A DNA stretch of 64,000 nucleotides from Tyto alba (GCF_018691265.1 NW_024881322.1:5704001-5768000); one strand, 5' to 3'; shown: positions 25,181 to 38,822, counted from the first letter of the stretch. Made by a program: numbers and translations. The notes: generated by a model not told the origin, from the letters alone.

Positions 25181-28100
25181 GATTGTATTGTAAATCTGGA
25201 GTGTCATGTGAATAACATCCACTCCACGATTTTAAAATAATATTTCCTAGCCTTAATAAGTGCATTTTGTGTTGGATTCAATTATTCCCTCAGCAAAACA
25301 AGCAAACTAACAGTGTCCTTTCACTGAGTGGTGACATCATGATACAGAGAATTTCCATATTAAAATGTACATTCCAATTGATATATTTTTGTATCATGTA
25401 TAAAAATTTGAAATGTAATGGATTTGCAATAATACTACATAAGTATTGGAATCAAATGCTTCCCTCCCCGCCAAGCACATACACACAGCAGAAAACCCTG
25501 CTGAAGTCTACACAAGGAGGATGTGAAAAATAGCCTAGAGAACAGTAATCAGAGGCAATGTAATATCAGTTTTCAAACAGGCAAAAGGTTGCTACAAGAA
25601 GAGACATTCTGGATCTATCCACTCTGGTATTCTAAAGGTAGTGCTCTCAGAGAACATAAAAAAGCCTGTTATTTGTACCAAGGACCAGCAGTCCACCTTT
25701 GTTATGTACTCCCTCACCTGTTTAGTGGACATCTTAGATTCAGCAGTTCTAAATTATGGTGAGACTATATAGCTGGGAGCTATCATGGAAAAAAAAAAAG
25801 CCATTGTTATGAGAGAACTAGAGAACCTGCTTAACTTTAAATGAGGACAGCTCCCATTCTACCTGTGATTTACTCTTAAATGCCATAACATCAAGGTTTC
25901 CTGACTCAATAGCTTCTGAAACGAGTTTCTGTCCTCTCTGTGGCTATAACAAGCCATAATAACATTATAATAGGATTTTAGATTGGAGAAAGGAATATAG
26001 GAAGCAAGTTCAAATACCACTGGACAGGTTCATCATAAGAGAACATATGGCTATAGGCAGAAGATCAAACTAAACCAAATATATGTAAACATAAACTTAA
26101 TTCTGACTTCAAAAAATGATTGTAAAGGAAGGGATACAATTGGATAAGCATAAAAGAAACCTAAAGGTAGCTATTGCCAAACACCTCCGCCTTTTGCTGC
26201 TTCTTTTCAAGCTCCAGAAGGGATGGTTTAAGAACCAGCTCTAGTAAAGAAATGGAAATGGTAAGGGGTGTTAGGTGTAGATCCCTTCCCTCATTTTATC
26301 TTTCCATTATTGTAGACAGAAACTGTTCCCTTGGAGCACACTTGTTTAATTTTGTTATTTATGATGGCTCCTTTGAATTTTGTTGTCATGTGAGCAGCTT
26401 CTTCGGTAATAGCATGAGCCTCTGGGTCTGTTTTATACTCTGAATCTCATTAGACAGGTGACACATACCTGTCTGGGAGGTCCAGATCAGTTCCCACTTA
26501 ATAATGTATTATCATTTTAATGATCCTTTCTTTCACTTTGCAGTATTGATATTTCATGGTTATAGCACCCAGCAGTGCTAAAGAGGAGCCGAGCGCAAGG
26601 CCCTGTCAGGAAGAGGTCTCTGTTTTTAAAGCATTTTGATTATAAGATGCACCAAGAACTTTCATGGAAAGGTCCAGGTCCATGCCTAAATTTAGGCATA
26701 ATGAAATTTGTATGGATGGGGGGAGGATAGAATGAGAACACATAGATGATAAGAACTCTTTAGATAATTAGTTTATTTAGCTAATGCATGTAAGAGAAGT
26801 GCGTAGGTGGATTTTCTCCGTTCTTCTCTGCATAAGGATTTAGTTAGCTATGTGCTATGCTTTTTAACTTCAGAATGCTTCTTATATACAAAGGTTGGAT
26901 GACCAAACCTCTAGTAATTTACTTTTCCTTGCTATGTTGTTTAATTTGTTATCATTTCAAAATACATAGGAATGTTAGCTCTACTAAGCACTGAACCAAT
27001 TTCAGCTCTGCTGGGAGTTACAAGTTCACTTTAGCTTTGTGGTGATGAAAGAAAACCTTCCAGCAAAGTAAGAAATAAATTATTTTTAGTGAAAGTAAAC
27101 AATTGCTCTCTCTTTAAGTAGGAAAATAAACGCAATTATTTAGACATACCTGTGATATAGGAAGTAGTGATCCGTGATATCCCCTCAGAGTAATTAATGT
27201 AAGTGGTGCAATAATTTTGGAAAATCTTTTGATCACATCAGCATAAAGCATGTATCTGTCATATTCTACCTGCTTCCTTGCTTTTTTATGTTACATTTTT
27301 TTAATTTGCTCTTTTGTTAGAGCAAGCTAAGGTTATTTGTACATTTAAAGTCAACGTTTGGGGCATTTCAAGCCCCACTCAGCCCCAGCTGAAGATATTT
27401 CTAGTTTTCTGATGTCTTGGAAATATCTTTTCCAACCCTGAAGAAGGAAATGTTCCATAAGGACATATGAAGGAACATGTATGCATATATCCAGTTCTGA
27501 ACCTTTACAATAGCTAAAAATGTTGGTTTCAATTGGCACTGAGTATTAGGTTCTGGTTTTGCAAATCTATAATGTTATATTATACATACATTTAAACACA
27601 CCTGCAGAAAGCAATATATGTATATTGCTTTTCGTAAAAGTAATGTAAATCAAAGTTCTGACTTGCTTTCTAATTTGGGGAGGATGAGAAAGATTTGGTT
27701 TTGGGTTTTTTTTTTTTAGTATTTGACATTGGCTGTCAATCAAGTTGTCATCAAATGTAGTCAAATATGATGAACTTTCCTTCAGTCTTGTCAACAAAGC
27801 AGATGGCATTCTACTCCTCATTGTTTCTCTAGTTTTCTGTTCAAAATTATGTAAATTAGATGAAATTGAACATCTTCCTTGTATCAAGACTGACTTTTTT
27901 GCTAATTAGATATTTGAAAAGCTTCCAGAAGCTTTGACTCTATTCTTTTCCTCCTTGTATAAATCAGCACAAATGAAATGAAAACCTACACTTGTGTCAC
28001 AGGCTGGCACTGAAGGTCCTAAGCTGTGTTTTTCTGATGTCATGAAGAACAGGAGAGTTTAAGGATCCCTTTCCTTTCTACAGGAAATAAGAAGTCAGGC

Positions 28101-29009
28101 TTTTTTTTCCTCTGGCAATGGATTGCTTGCTAGGTGAGGATAAGTGAAAGAGCTCTGACCTGACTACCACTTCATTTCATGTAATCCATTTGGACCACTT
28201 GCATTTGTTGGAGTCATGAATAGGTATTGGTCCTGCACACCTGAGGTGACAGAGCAACTGTGCACAGTGGATTTCTGTAGCAGATGTGCATGTGGCAGTA
28301 TTCCTCCTTCCCTGCCTTCTCCATAATGGTTGATGTAAAACTTGATCTCGTGTCCAATTAAGCACAACCAGTTGCTAAATAACTAAAAAATGGCATTTGT
28401 CAGGGCTGCATCCAAAGCTATGGGTGCAGCAACAACAGCAAGAGGGAAAAGATTGCACAGTCTTTATTTATAGACAGTCCTTTGGCTTTTCCCCATCCAC
28501 ATACCAAAGCAAGTAAACTGCTGTTAATCTTATCAGCAATCTGAACCAGAAATTAGAACTTGTCCATTATTTATGAGGATGGGTGGAAAGTAAATAATCT
28601 TTTTTAGCATTAAATTGCAAATTTGGAGAGGGATATGCTGGTTTTGGATGATATGACACAGAGAAATAAATCTTACTGCTCTCCCTATTTAACACATCAG
28701 ATTCTAAAGGCATAAAAGTGGTTTTATTTCCTGCATCCCCTTTGATTACCTCTGTCTTTTGGTCTTACATGTTAATGCATTTACTCTCCATTGTTTTGAA
28801 AGAGACCTAAGTAAAACTTGGTTATACTATCAAGATGGAAGAAGGAAACTGTAGGCCCTCAGCCTCTCAATTACACCAATGTAAAGGAATAATTTAAGTG
28901 AAATCAATGACATTTCCCTGGTGTGAGACCTGCTGACAGCTATAAGCCCTCTACTAAGAATCTAGTAAAGTAAAAGATAGTTGATGGATTTGTTGTTCAC
29001 TGTGTGCAA

Positions 29010-29165
29010 TGGCAGCACCTGCTTTTCCATTGCCAATATCTAAATATTAGACCACAATAAAATCTGCTGCTTGTGTGGTTGCCATTGCAAATCTGGTGGT
29101 TTGATATATAGTAGAAAATAAAATATGACAATAAAGTGGTTGTCTGCCATTGTCAAATTTTAAGG
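29010..29165. promoter_or_regulatory. cluster of SOX-like motifs
   Basis: Within about 155 bases there are two ACAATAAA cores (near 29,053 and 29,129) and, on the opposite strand sense, CCATTGCCAA, CCATTGCAAAT and CCATTGTCAAA. These resemble the SOX core (A/T)ACAATG and its complement, and CATTGCAAAT also resembles a SOX:POU composite. The clustering suggests a possible regulatory element; the call is an inference. Confidence 0.22.
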
Positions 29166-31984
29166 AGTTCTTATTTAACAAGAGACATTCTTTCCCCACT
29201 CCATGGTGGTTTTGGTTCCCTCCTTCACCCAGTGTCACTTTTAAAGCCTTGTTTCCTGAGTGATGGTAGGAAGGTTAATCCTTTTGCAAAGAAATAAGGA
29301 CAACTGCCCTTAACTGTGCTCCAAGCTGCTTTCCTTGTGGTCATCTCTTTTCAAACACTATGTATGAAATGGTCCATATTTACAACCCAAAAAGACAACT
29401 TTCTGAATGTGTTGGAGGCTACTGACCCTAGAAAAATAAGCTAGCATTTCCATTTCACTACTACCCTGGAGTCTTCTCACTTGCATGTTATGGATCATTG
29501 TCTGCACAGAAGGTCAAACTTAAAAGATCAGGTGAAAGGCCTGGATATATGCATTACATGTAGAGGAAAAAAGCTTCTTGCATATCTCAAAGTACTTTCT
29601 GGGGATGCTGATGTAAACTCAAACAGAAAATCCAGTTTTCTAAATGTCATTGTTATAGCACACTCCCAACTATGACTCCAATTTTAATTTTCATAAGTAG
29701 TGCTGGGTTTCTTCTGTGCCCTCCCCCTCCAAATGCTTAGTTTTGATCCAGTAGCTTTTTAACAAAGCGTTTTCTCTTTTTGCTTTCCTCAGGAAAGCTA
29801 CACTCAGAGGCATAGCCTGGAGTCATTTAGTTCATTTTTACAAGACGTTGCCTGTAAGAGTATATTATTATCAGGTAGATATTTTTCTACTCCTTTGCAT
29901 ACTTTTCCTTATGTACTACTTCCATTACAGAAGGATTAATTAGTTGATTGACTCCTATCTCTTTCCTCACAGAGGCTGATGATGTCATCTATTGGCTCTC
30001 AGTCTAGATCCCAGTCCAACTCTATGTTGTATGGTCATGAAAGAGACAGCTAAGGTTGTATCTGTACTGAGGGATAGGGAGATCAAGCAGAAGGCAATTG
30101 AGTCTTTGTTTGGAAACTACAAATTCCTCTGTGCAGCACTATGTCCCTTCAAGAAAACAGGTTGGTAGCTTCCTCACACACACAGCAGGGCGTATCTTCT
30201 GGTGATGAAAACGGACATTGATCCACTGACTTTACTTGAGCTATTTGGATCAAAACTAATTAAGGACCTGGCCCTGTAACCCTGCTTTTCCATGCCTTTT
30301 CTCACGGAGAGGCTTCCAGTCAGAATCCACTGGCAGCAGATATAGTTTGCCATCACTGTTCAAAACAGAGACATCTCTGTGAGAAGCACCAAACTGAGTA
30401 GGGCGTACCTGAGCTGCAGAGACCACTGATTTGGGCTTCAACACCCTTGCTGTGGACATGCATCAGCTTAAACACAGCACAGTGACATATTATGCTGCTG
30501 TATGGTTTTTAGAAGCCAATAGCTCTCTCCACCAGGGACTAAAGCTTGTGGAGCTATCAGCTCAGTTAGAGCTGCCATGGAAAGTGCTGAAAATAAGGGT
30601 TACATGGCTGAGATATACTATGTTTTTCTAGCATTTAACTGTGATGGGTGATTACCTATCAAGGAGGGAGTTACCTTTTCTGCCACCATCTTATTGCTGC
30701 TGTGAAGCAGCAATGAAAAATAACTGCTAAGAGGTTTGTTTAGGCAAACTGCATATAAACTTATCCTAAAATATAAAAGAATGGTGTTTTCATTAGTCAA
30801 ACCACAACAATGGTCCTTCTAAGAGCTGAGAGTCCAAGGACAGTTAAAAAAGAATTCATGCATATTGCTTAGGACTAAGTTTTTTCTGCATCCTTTGTAG
30901 GCTTCTGATCTCTAAAGACAGCTAAGATTGTCATACAGAGGAGGATGTTCAGTTGCTTTCCCATCAAAAAGGTTTGCTTGACTCCATTCTAATGGGTTCT
31001 TTGCCCCATGGATTGGGGCTGCTCACCGATAAAATCACATAAGTTCCAGAAACATAATCACCAGATTAATTTTTTTATCCAGTCTTTCAGGATCAATAAA
31101 CCATTTGCATTTGTAATCTTAATAAATTCTTAATCCATCCACATAATTTTAGACTAGCTGCAAGGTTACCAGCTACAACCTTTGGTATGTACTTGGACTT
31201 CAAACCTGTGTTGTCAGTGTCATTGCTTCTCCAGGTGTATGCAAGTTACTTAACTAGTTCCATTGGTTTAACAACAAAAAACAAGTTATGTGTGATTATC
31301 ATAGAATTGCAGATGATGACACAGAGGATATTAGCTGAACTCTTGTTTATATTTACTGCTTAGAAAATATATTCTGCTGTAGATTGGAAATGTCCTTCTT
31401 GTTTTAAGTTTCCTTTATTGCAACCACAGCAGATGTAGGCTGATAAACATAAAAGGCAGACTGCAGGGTTTTAAAAGGTCTTGATATAACATTTGGAGCC
31501 TATATAAATTTATGTCATAAGTACCACATATAAGGCATCATATATCAATTTCTTACACAGCTAGTTTATGTTTCATACTTAAAAAGTCCTTAGCTAAAAG
31601 TTTTGAAAGTGAATGCCTATGTGACATTTACGTCTGTATTCAGACACATAAATAAAAGTACATGACTAAATACACAAATAAAGGTATATGGCTTGGTATT
31701 CCTTTAGACTCACAGCTTACACGATGACTGGTCATTCTCTAAATAATATTTCTTACACAGAACATCTACAGCAGGTCAGACAATAAAGCTGTCTTCTCTA
31801 GTATCTTTGGCAATGTCTAATAGTAGACGCTTTAAAGACAGTATTAAAAAATGAAATGACAAGCATATAGTGACATTTCTATCAGTACATCCTCCCACCT
31901 TATGTCTGTTTAACACATTAGGGGCATCTCTTGGGTTGGAGTTTGCACCTGTAATAATATTTGATAGCCATTTAAGGATTTTTC

Positions 31985-32160
31985 TTACATGAATTTATCT
32001 AGTAATCTTTCGAATCTCTTCATAGATGTGTTCTCCTGTGGCCATGAGTTCCACTGCTGAATTTATTGTGTTAAATTGTTCCTCTCTTTTGTTTTTTATT
32101 TAAGTCCCTAACTTTAAAAATAGTAGTGTGGCAAGCTCAATCCCTCCTGGTCTCTAATTA
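31985..32160 (-). mobile_element. ancient CR1-type LINE fragment (3' region)
   Basis: The + strand reads in order 'acatgaatttatctagtaat', 'gtggccatgagttccactgc', 'attgttcctctcttttgttt' and a short 'atttaagtccctaac'. This order matches the complement of the 3' region of old amniote CR1 families (..GAATTTATCTAGTCC.., ..GCAAGGAGTTCCACAG.., ..TACTTCCTTTTGTTTG..). Many mismatches indicate an old insertion shared with other sauropsids. Boundaries are approximate, and the decayed copy may extend to about 32,280. Confidence 0.55.
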
Positions 32161-33373
32161 TCACTTCAATATTTTAAGAATTATTTAAGAGTGCAATGTC
32201 CTCTTGGAAAAAAAATATGGTTTTCTTCTTTCTAGTAGGTCTTTAGTGCTAACTAGGATAAACTTATCTCTCATGTAGATACCCTCTATTAGCTGCCAGG
32301 AGGCAGACAATGACAGTACCATATGTCAGTCTGTAATGTTCCCAGGTGGTAGGTAAGTGATTTCCAAACACAAGAACAGATTGGTGCTGTTTTAGACTCC
32401 TTGCTCTCTAAGGAGAAACACTTCCCATATAGTTCACTGTTGTAAAAGCAACTCAGTTTCTCCAAATACTCTTAAAAAGTCATTTCTCAAAATGCTAAAA
32501 TTAGAACACACCTGAACATTTCAGATAAATTAGAATAAAGAACTGAATCCTCAGTAGGAGAATGTATTGCAGAAGCTCATAGATCTCTTCCCTTTCTAAC
32601 TTCTATTATACTGTCATTCATGTTTTTTAAAATTTATGTTTCTGACAAACAGGAACCCTCTGATACCTATCAGAGGTTTGTAAGCAGCCTCTTAAAATGC
32701 AGGTGGTGTTTGCTGATCATACACCAGTACCTTTGGCAGTTTTCAAGGATTACCTGTCCAATCTGCACAACAAATTTTAGCTCTAGGTGAGAAATATATT
32801 TGCTGCTGGCCTTAGTCTACCTAACCTACTCTTCCTCCTTAATGCTTCTCCTTCACATTTGTGCTACTATTTCAAACTCTTTGTTGAGGAAAAGATCATT
32901 ATGGCACAAGTATGTCTTCAAATTCTAAACTATCTGTTCTTCCTTCTAGGGAAAAGGCACATTTGGCTAAAGCTGAAGATAAACAGGATTGCAAAGTGGC
33001 AGGTCATGATTTTCCTCTTTTAAAAATGTCACAGATGTCTAAAAACTATATCTCTATCAATCTTACCAGGCTAAAAAGGGAGGCAGGAAGAATTCCTCAC
33101 CTCCCTATAGTATATATAGCACTGAATATATTCAACAAGTCTTTATTTTGGGGGGGTTGTTTTTTAAAAATTCTGACTTTTTGAGAAAGAAACAGTAAAA
33201 TAGAAATGTGACAATTTTGAGGAAAAAATATTTGGAGATTTTAGATTTAGGATATGGGCTTCTGCAACAGGGGCATGTGTGGACAAGAAAGATCCCACAG
33301 CAGCTAATAGCCACTAACCAAATCACTCGTTTGCAATAAGAACAGGTCTGGTTAAATCATCAGTTTGTTGAAA

Positions 33374-33946
33374 ATGGAACAAGGGCTCAAGCAAGCACTG
33401 ACGTATCCTATGAGTGCCTTCCATTGGTTGGGTTTTCCAGGACAGGAGTCTCTCAGACTCTCTGGATTCAGTTACTGTGCTTTGTGTAAGGACTCCACTG
33501 CTCTTGGCACCAGAGTAATGAATGCTTGTGATGGATGGTTAGATTTCTCTCGTTTAGAATATGGGAGACTCCAGCTGATCTTCAACTCAAGAAGGGCAGG
33601 ACAGTGGCGCTGTGCCTCCCACATGTCAGGTGTTGTTTACCTTGACTTAAATAATCTGTGTTCATCATGTCTCTCATTCTTCCTGAGAAAATATTGGTAC
33701 TTCTTTATAATGAGAGCTGCCAATACTGAAATCCCAGAATTTTTCATGCATTCTGGTTTCCTGACCAGCTGTACAAAAGCATTCATTAAAGGGCCTTCCT
33801 TTGTAGAGGCAATAGGTTTTAATTATACAGAACTTTTAAGAATGAGAAAAATACTGCAGTTAATTGGAGAACAAGACCTGAGCATTGGCCTTATAGTTAT
33901 TGATGCATCTAGACAGAAATGTTTTACTCCTCAAAAAGGTTTCTAA
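33374..33946 (+). other. open reading frame of about 190 codons, coding status doubtful
   Basis: From the first ATG at 33,374 the frame runs about 190 codons to a TAA at 33,944-33,946. The product would be Cys/Ser/Phe-rich, with no signal peptide, repeated unit or domain I recognise. No CpG island, TATA box or clear polyadenylation context marks it as a single-exon gene. A chance frame is the simplest explanation; alternatives are a decayed retrocopy or an open frame within a long noncoding RNA. Confidence 0.12.
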
Positions 33947-36900
33947 ACAATGCAATGAAGATGTAAAAATATTTTCTGTAATTTATGTGGCATATGCAAT
34001 ATGCAGTAAGGCATAGATGTTCAGGTGGTTCAATATGGGATGGTACTCCTGGCTACAGCACTCCAGCGTAACTAATCCTTCCCCTGTTCCTACTGCTTCT
34101 TATCATTGTCAATCACGTTCTTTCTTTTCTGAATGTAATACACCACAATTTTTTTCTGCTTCTCTATCAGTCTCCTTTAATCAAAATATGAAAACAATAT
34201 GGTTAGAGTCACATTTTCAATCCATTGTATTAATGGGTTACAATTGTTCAGCACAGATTCTGCTCCTTCTTCCATAACTTAAACTGATCGTTAGGGGATA
34301 TCCAGGATAAACTTGTATCTTCGGTAAAATTCCAGTGATGTCTGCACAATGATAAAACAAGGAACGAGAAATGAATGATACATAATCATCTTCTAAAAAC
34401 AGCAGTTGGCATTGCTCAGAATTAACTGCTGACTGTTCAGACCTTATGATTTTTACTGGGTACAGTAGTGGAGGTCACTGCACTTTTTATTAGTGTCTCC
34501 ATGACCATGAGATGAGAGAAGTATAATTTGGCATCACTTCATCAGAAGGACATCTGTCCTGGTTTACAGCTATTATTTCTGTCCTGTGGTATATTTTTGA
34601 GCTTTAAGGTGATCAGATTCCACTTAGTATGTAGACTAAGGGAAAGTTGGCAGCTTATAGGCAATGCATGAAACACTTGGCATCTACTGAAAAATAAGTA
34701 AAAAATAATTCCTTTTTTTTCTTTTCTCTGCTAGTCTGCAGATGGAAAATCCATTTTTCAAAGTCTTTCTGTGTAATAAGATTCTGAGATTTTATTTACT
34801 TATTTATCTTTCTTATTTTACTTATAACGTGTAGGTCCATTTAGATATCTAAAATAGGGAGGTAAATGAAATGAAATTTTATACCAGCCATGCACTGTGA
34901 TTTGGGCTCAGCTGAAAAATCTGAAGCTGGTTTCACATCCAACTCTCCTTGTGAGTCAAAAACATATGATGACACTGGAATCACAAATTCTGGAACAGCA
35001 TAGTATAAATAAAAGGCAAGTATGGATACGGAGTGAAAATACCAAGTTTAGTTTCAGAGTCTGGATCAGATATTTTGGTTAAGGTCAAACTCCCTTCATC
35101 TCTCTCAACTTTCAATTCAGAAATGTAGGCATTGCAATCCTTTTGTTAGTTTACCAGAAACTAAGCAGTTCCCACTAGCTGTTTTCCAGTTTTTCATGCT
35201 TTGCTTCCCATCATAATGTTCAATAAATCTGCAATGCAAACTGAAACTTGATATTTAATGTAGGGATGAACTTGTCTATTGCTACCAAGACGTTGAATTT
35301 AAAACATGGGAAACTGTGTAGTCTCACTTCAGTGCATTTTGCCAGTGATGGTATCTCTCAGTTTATGCCTTAAATATTGGTGGTCGCTGCAAGCTGGACC
35401 AGAACCTGAAGTCAGTTCTCATTTTTCACCCTTTCTTAGGCAACCTACTCTGGAAATCAAAGTGATATAAACAAGTGGGAATTTAAGCAATACTTCATAA
35501 TTAAGTCTGCTGGAAAAAGGAGCAGTATGTGGTACCAAAAGGCAGTGCTGGTTTGTGTTATCTCTTAGCTGGTCTTTGCAAAGCTACTCCAGGGGATGAC
35601 ACATCTCTGTTAGTCTCATTCTCACGAAAAGCCAGTGGAAATGCTGTATGTTGGATAAAGCAGTGAAGATAAAGATGACAATAGAACTGTGAAATAAAGC
35701 AGTAGGCTGGGTGCTGAGAAAACAGTCTGGTTTTACTTCATTTGTAGATAAAGCTGTGACTTTAATCATTTCACTTGTACTAGGAATTAATTAGGACCTT
35801 AAGGTCTGACCAATACTGAATAATCATTCTAATAATCTACAACGTGCAACCTAGTTATACCATGGAAAGGGCAGCAATAATTACATGTTATAAATAACTT
35901 GGTAGACAAAACATGAAGACAGAGAATTCTCATTGTGTTTTTATATGAAATCACTGCCTTTTGATCTTTTTCCCTTTGATTTCTTATTGAAGAAAAGATA
36001 GTAATCTCACATTAATATACCGCCTTTCCTCTCAAAGCACATCAAAAAGGTATACCCACATAGTAGCATGTGTATATAATGTCTGCAAGTTTGTGTCTTA
36101 CATAAATATGTGACCTTTTATTTAACAGGAAGTAGAAAGAGACAAAGGTGTAGAGGATGAAGTGAAAAAAAAAAAAAGCCAAAAACCAAATAACTATTTT
36201 GAATTTGTTGGGCATTTAAGTCCCTAGAACATAATTATCCAGGTTGGACTGGTTCTGAGGAAGGGATTCCTGAATGTTTTAGGCCATGTAGCACTCAGCA
36301 TTTCTGGTTTATCAGTGCAAAGCCATCATCTTCATGACAGTATGGTTGCACAGACTGGGTACAGATCACTTTACTGTGGCCTCCATGACACTGGAAGTAA
36401 TCTCATCAAAACCATTGGGATTTTCAGTGATCTGCAAAAGGATCAGTTTTGTTCCATCATCTGGCTGACAATCTCACCCATTGCCATGGTGGTGAGGAAC
36501 TGTGTAGCTGCTGATTGGGCATTGTACCTGTTGCAGGACGTGCTGGAGCTCCCCCTGCCAAGTACCGTGCTGGCCCGATCCTCCCGAGCTTGTGAAAAAC
36601 AGAGCCATAGCCTCACGTCTGCTGTGGGAGAAGGGTAGAGGATGAAGGAGCAGTAGTCCCTCCCCAGAGCTGATTGCTGTGTGGCAGTAGACATAGGATT
36701 ATTTAGGAACAATTTTGCCATTCCTTACCTGCAATAAGCATCATACAGGGCAACTAAAGTAGAAAAGCATCAGATAGCTCAGAATGAATGGCCTGAGAGG
36801 CACGTGCAATGACGCTAATGGACAGAAAAACTAGTTGTTGTGTTCCTCGTGGTCAGAATAGAAGCAACAGTGTATGATTGCCCCAATAAACATACCAGAA

Positions 36901-37587
36901 TGTAGAAACTTTACATCATATATGCTAAGTTTCCTTCTTGTATATTAGAAATAAACAGAAAAGAGGAGACTGTGTGGAAATAAGAAATGGAGAACTTTGC
37001 AAAGGTTGCCAGTGCATAGAGTTAGAAGACAAACATAGTAATGGAAAATGATGTCGCAGAGTCTGAGGCAAAAGGAGGAAGACGGAAGCTAAGTATGCTT
37101 GGGGAAGGAGGGAAGGAACCCCTCTCAGGGTGTGCTCAGAGCCTTGCAGAAGTGATCTGAAAGCAACATCAATGTGCATGGAGCACAGGCAGGGAGTTTA
37201 CAGTTTGACGAAATCTGTCCAAGCCTTTCTTCCTCATCTGGACTTCAAAGAAAACATTATGTGTTACTCTAATGAATAACGGGGCTAGAAAGGTGAGCAG
37301 TAAATAGCATTTTCTATTTTCCTATCATGTAAATCATGCTTTACAAATTATTTTATCTTGGCTGTGTCCACTGCATTATTGTGGGATGGTATAAACCCTG
37401 CCAATGTCAACCTTCGTTACAAAAAGCATTCATTTTCTCAGATGAGCCATTTTCTTTTGGCATGGGCAGCAGTTGAGCCAGACTGGTTTCCCCAGCTCCC
37501 ATAATAACTGTTATCTTTGGACTACTTTTTCCAGTTTAAAATTTGGCCTGATCCTATAATCAGAATATCCATGTTGTTTGGTTTTGG

Positions 37588-37607
37588 TTTTTTTTTTTTT
37601 TTTTTTT
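37588..37607. repeat. T homopolymer (20 nt)
   Basis: Uninterrupted 20-T run preceded by GTTTTGG units. Confidence 0.9.
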
Positions 37608-38340
37608 GCAATTAACATCACGAGTATCTCCCTTTGTTCTACAATACCATCAACCTGGGACCTAATTTGGAATCACCAGTTCAGTGGTCCAGCAACATGC
37701 TGGACCTTTTACATATTAAGTGTCTCCTTCCTTTGGTAACATATCTGCTTTAATTTGAGTGGTAAACATAAGAAAGTGATAGGACACACTCTGTCTCAGA
37801 CTGACAAATACAAAAAAATCTTCACTGGCTTGTCACCTACTTGGCCAAGAATTTCTTGCTTTCACCAAGAAAAAACATTATCAAAAGTAGTGGGCCTTCA
37901 GTGGTGACAGCTTCTCTGATGACTGTGAAGGTAAGGACAAATCAGCCAAATTCCTTGAATTTTATATAGTCAGACTCAGAAATAGGGTGTATTTTTTGTT
38001 GAGAGTTAGTAAAAAAATGTTTTAAGTTATCTTACCCCTTGATGATACAATATAGCAACCAGAGGTTCCTTCAGGCCATATGGGTTTTGAAACAATTCAT
38101 CAAGGTGAATTCATAATAAGGAAAGAATAATAACTAGTGGCAGATGAGTGGGGGCTTAGGGACAGTGTCATACATGGGCAACTAGATCCTAGTCAGGGAC
38201 ACAAAATGTGTGGAAATGTCTGCAGAGGACATCTGTGGCACTTATTTTTATGATGTGTTCCCAATTAGTCTATTTGTGTGACTAATTCAGATGTGATAAG
38301 CTGCAATTAATTTTGCCTTTGCAGGGCTATATGCCTTTCT

Positions 38341-38401
38341 GTTTTTTTTTTTTTTTGTTGTTGTTTTGTTTTTTTTTTTTTTGTTTTGTTTTGGTTTTTT
38401 T
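38341..38401. repeat. T-rich low-complexity repeat (T15, GTT, GTTTT)
   Basis: T-run of 15, then GTT and GTTTT units and a second 14-T run. It lies about 420 bases before the 3' end of the long CR1 and produces spurious Phe-rich frames. Confidence 0.9.
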
Positions 38402-38822
38402 CTGCATTATTCATTATTTAAAGGTTGGCCTTGTCATTTATCTGCAGGACAAAGTTCAGACACCTCTGGATCTTCTCTTCAAAACTGTGAAAAACGTTCT
38501 GTGTACAACAACCAGACAGTCTTCCTACTAGTCTTCCTACCATCTTTTTCTAGCTGTGAGTACAGCACTTTTAGAGCAAGAGGTTGCGAAATAGACCATG
38601 TATGTCTAGCATAACTGAATTAGATGTCGATCTCCTACCTTTCTATTTACTTCTAATACTTAAGCAAGTGCTTGTTCATTGGCTTGGTTTCTGCAATCTA
38701 TCACCTTTTCTTCTTCAAAAAGAACCTTGGGTTTTGTCCTCACTTTACCGTCTTTTCCCAGACTAGTTTCTTAACATTTTCCACACTTGCCATTTATTTC
38801 TCCCCAGCTGTCACAGCGTACC

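Larger units (their letters stand above)
15421..31984. other. noncoding stretch, no gene seen
   Basis: No recognisable protein. Long frames near 20.8-21.35 kb (162 codons on -, 124 on +) overlap each other on opposite strands and have no family resemblance. The stretch holds A-runs at 19,222-19,246 and 25,164-25,180, patches rich in homeodomain-like (16.6 kb) and SOX-like (29.0-29.2 kb) motifs, small palindromes at 27.6 and 30.7 kb, and one 41-nt segment flanked by good splice signals at 22,648-22,688. Confidence 0.55.
32161..38340. other. noncoding stretch with one longer open frame
   Basis: Contains the longest open frame outside the CR1 copies and the CpG island (33,374-33,946), the 20-T run at 37,588-37,607 and a 13-A run near 36,165. 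No splice-consistent coding structure, tRNA or other RNA gene was recognised. Confidence 0.55.

Noticed and set aside
31298..31345. ATCATAGAATTGCAGATGATG resembling a CR1 3' tail
   Set aside because: Only the first ten bases match; no GGAAGGGACC or GGTCCAAC block follows.
37871..37930. 60-nt segment between CACCAAG and GTAAGG with one open frame
   Set aside because: The acceptor ends in AAG and the tract is only moderately pyrimidine-rich; within the number of chance pairs expected.
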